A stretch of DNA of 11,830 bases from Comamonadaceae bacterium (GTDB lineage: Bacteria > Pseudomonadota > Gammaproteobacteria > Burkholderiales > Burkholderiaceae). Made by a program: the position numbers and the translations under genes. The number at the start of each line of letters is the position of its first letter. Position 1 is the first letter of the stretch. Positions 7,718-11,830 of the stretch are shown one piece after another. The stretch lies in assembly GCA_947455875.1 (NCBI GenBank), contig CANGSD010000006.1, positions 1 to 11,830 of the forward strand, written 5' to 3'. Under the pieces are notes generated by a model. It saw only the letters and a program-made list of their open reading frames with translations. It was not told the origin of the DNA and ran no database searches.

Positions 7718-11830
<4,113 letters not shown>

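Overview
The window is part of a photosynthesis gene cluster from a bacteriochlorophyll-a-making proteobacterium. The gene order (bchF-bchN-bchB-bchH-bchL on one strand, with ppaA-ppsR divergent to it and bchG further left), the high G+C content with strong G/C third-codon preference, and the protein sequences best fit a betaproteobacterium of the Burkholderiales (Rubrivivax/Rhodoferax/Limnohabitans/Roseateles-type, a purple or aerobic anoxygenic phototroph). That placement is inference: no rRNA or other taxonomic marker is present.

Layout. Positions 1-437 (minus): the first 145 codons of bchG, bacteriochlorophyll synthase, running off the left edge. Positions 438-553: a compact divergent promoter region with a perfect PpsR/CrtJ box (TGT-N12-ACA). 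Positions 554-1036 (plus): a 160-residue stand-alone PAS protein that looks like the N-terminal domain of PpsR without the rest. Positions 988-3959 (minus): an apparent three-gene unit transcribed ppaA -> ppsR -> DUF2889 gene; its last gene converges on and overlaps the end of the short PAS gene. Positions 3960-4274: a 315-bp divergent control region with structured leader sequence and two abutting PpsR-like boxes. Positions 4275-11830 (plus): bchF, bchN, bchB, bchH and the first 106 codons of bchL, tightly packed with ATGA or longer overlaps and one 15-bp gap, so almost certainly one operon.

How it fits together. BchH (with ChlI/D-type subunits not seen here) inserts Mg into protoporphyrin IX. 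BchL, BchN and BchB form the dark-operative, oxygen-sensitive protochlorophyllide reductase. BchF hydrates the 3-vinyl group, and BchG attaches the isoprenoid tail in the last step. PpsR is the aerobic repressor of such genes, and PpaA/AerR is its cobalamin-binding antagonist. Each of the two divergent control regions carries PpsR-like boxes laid directly over the predicted -35 or -10 elements, so the regulators probably control both pigment operons, their own operon, and the short PAS paralogue. The most novel element is this PpsR-N-like mini-protein: it keeps the domain and helix thought to drive PpsR oligomerisation, lacks the DNA-binding domain, and sits behind a PpsR box, as expected of a decoy or modulator of PpsR. 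A DUF2889 protein of unknown function rides in the same regulatory island.
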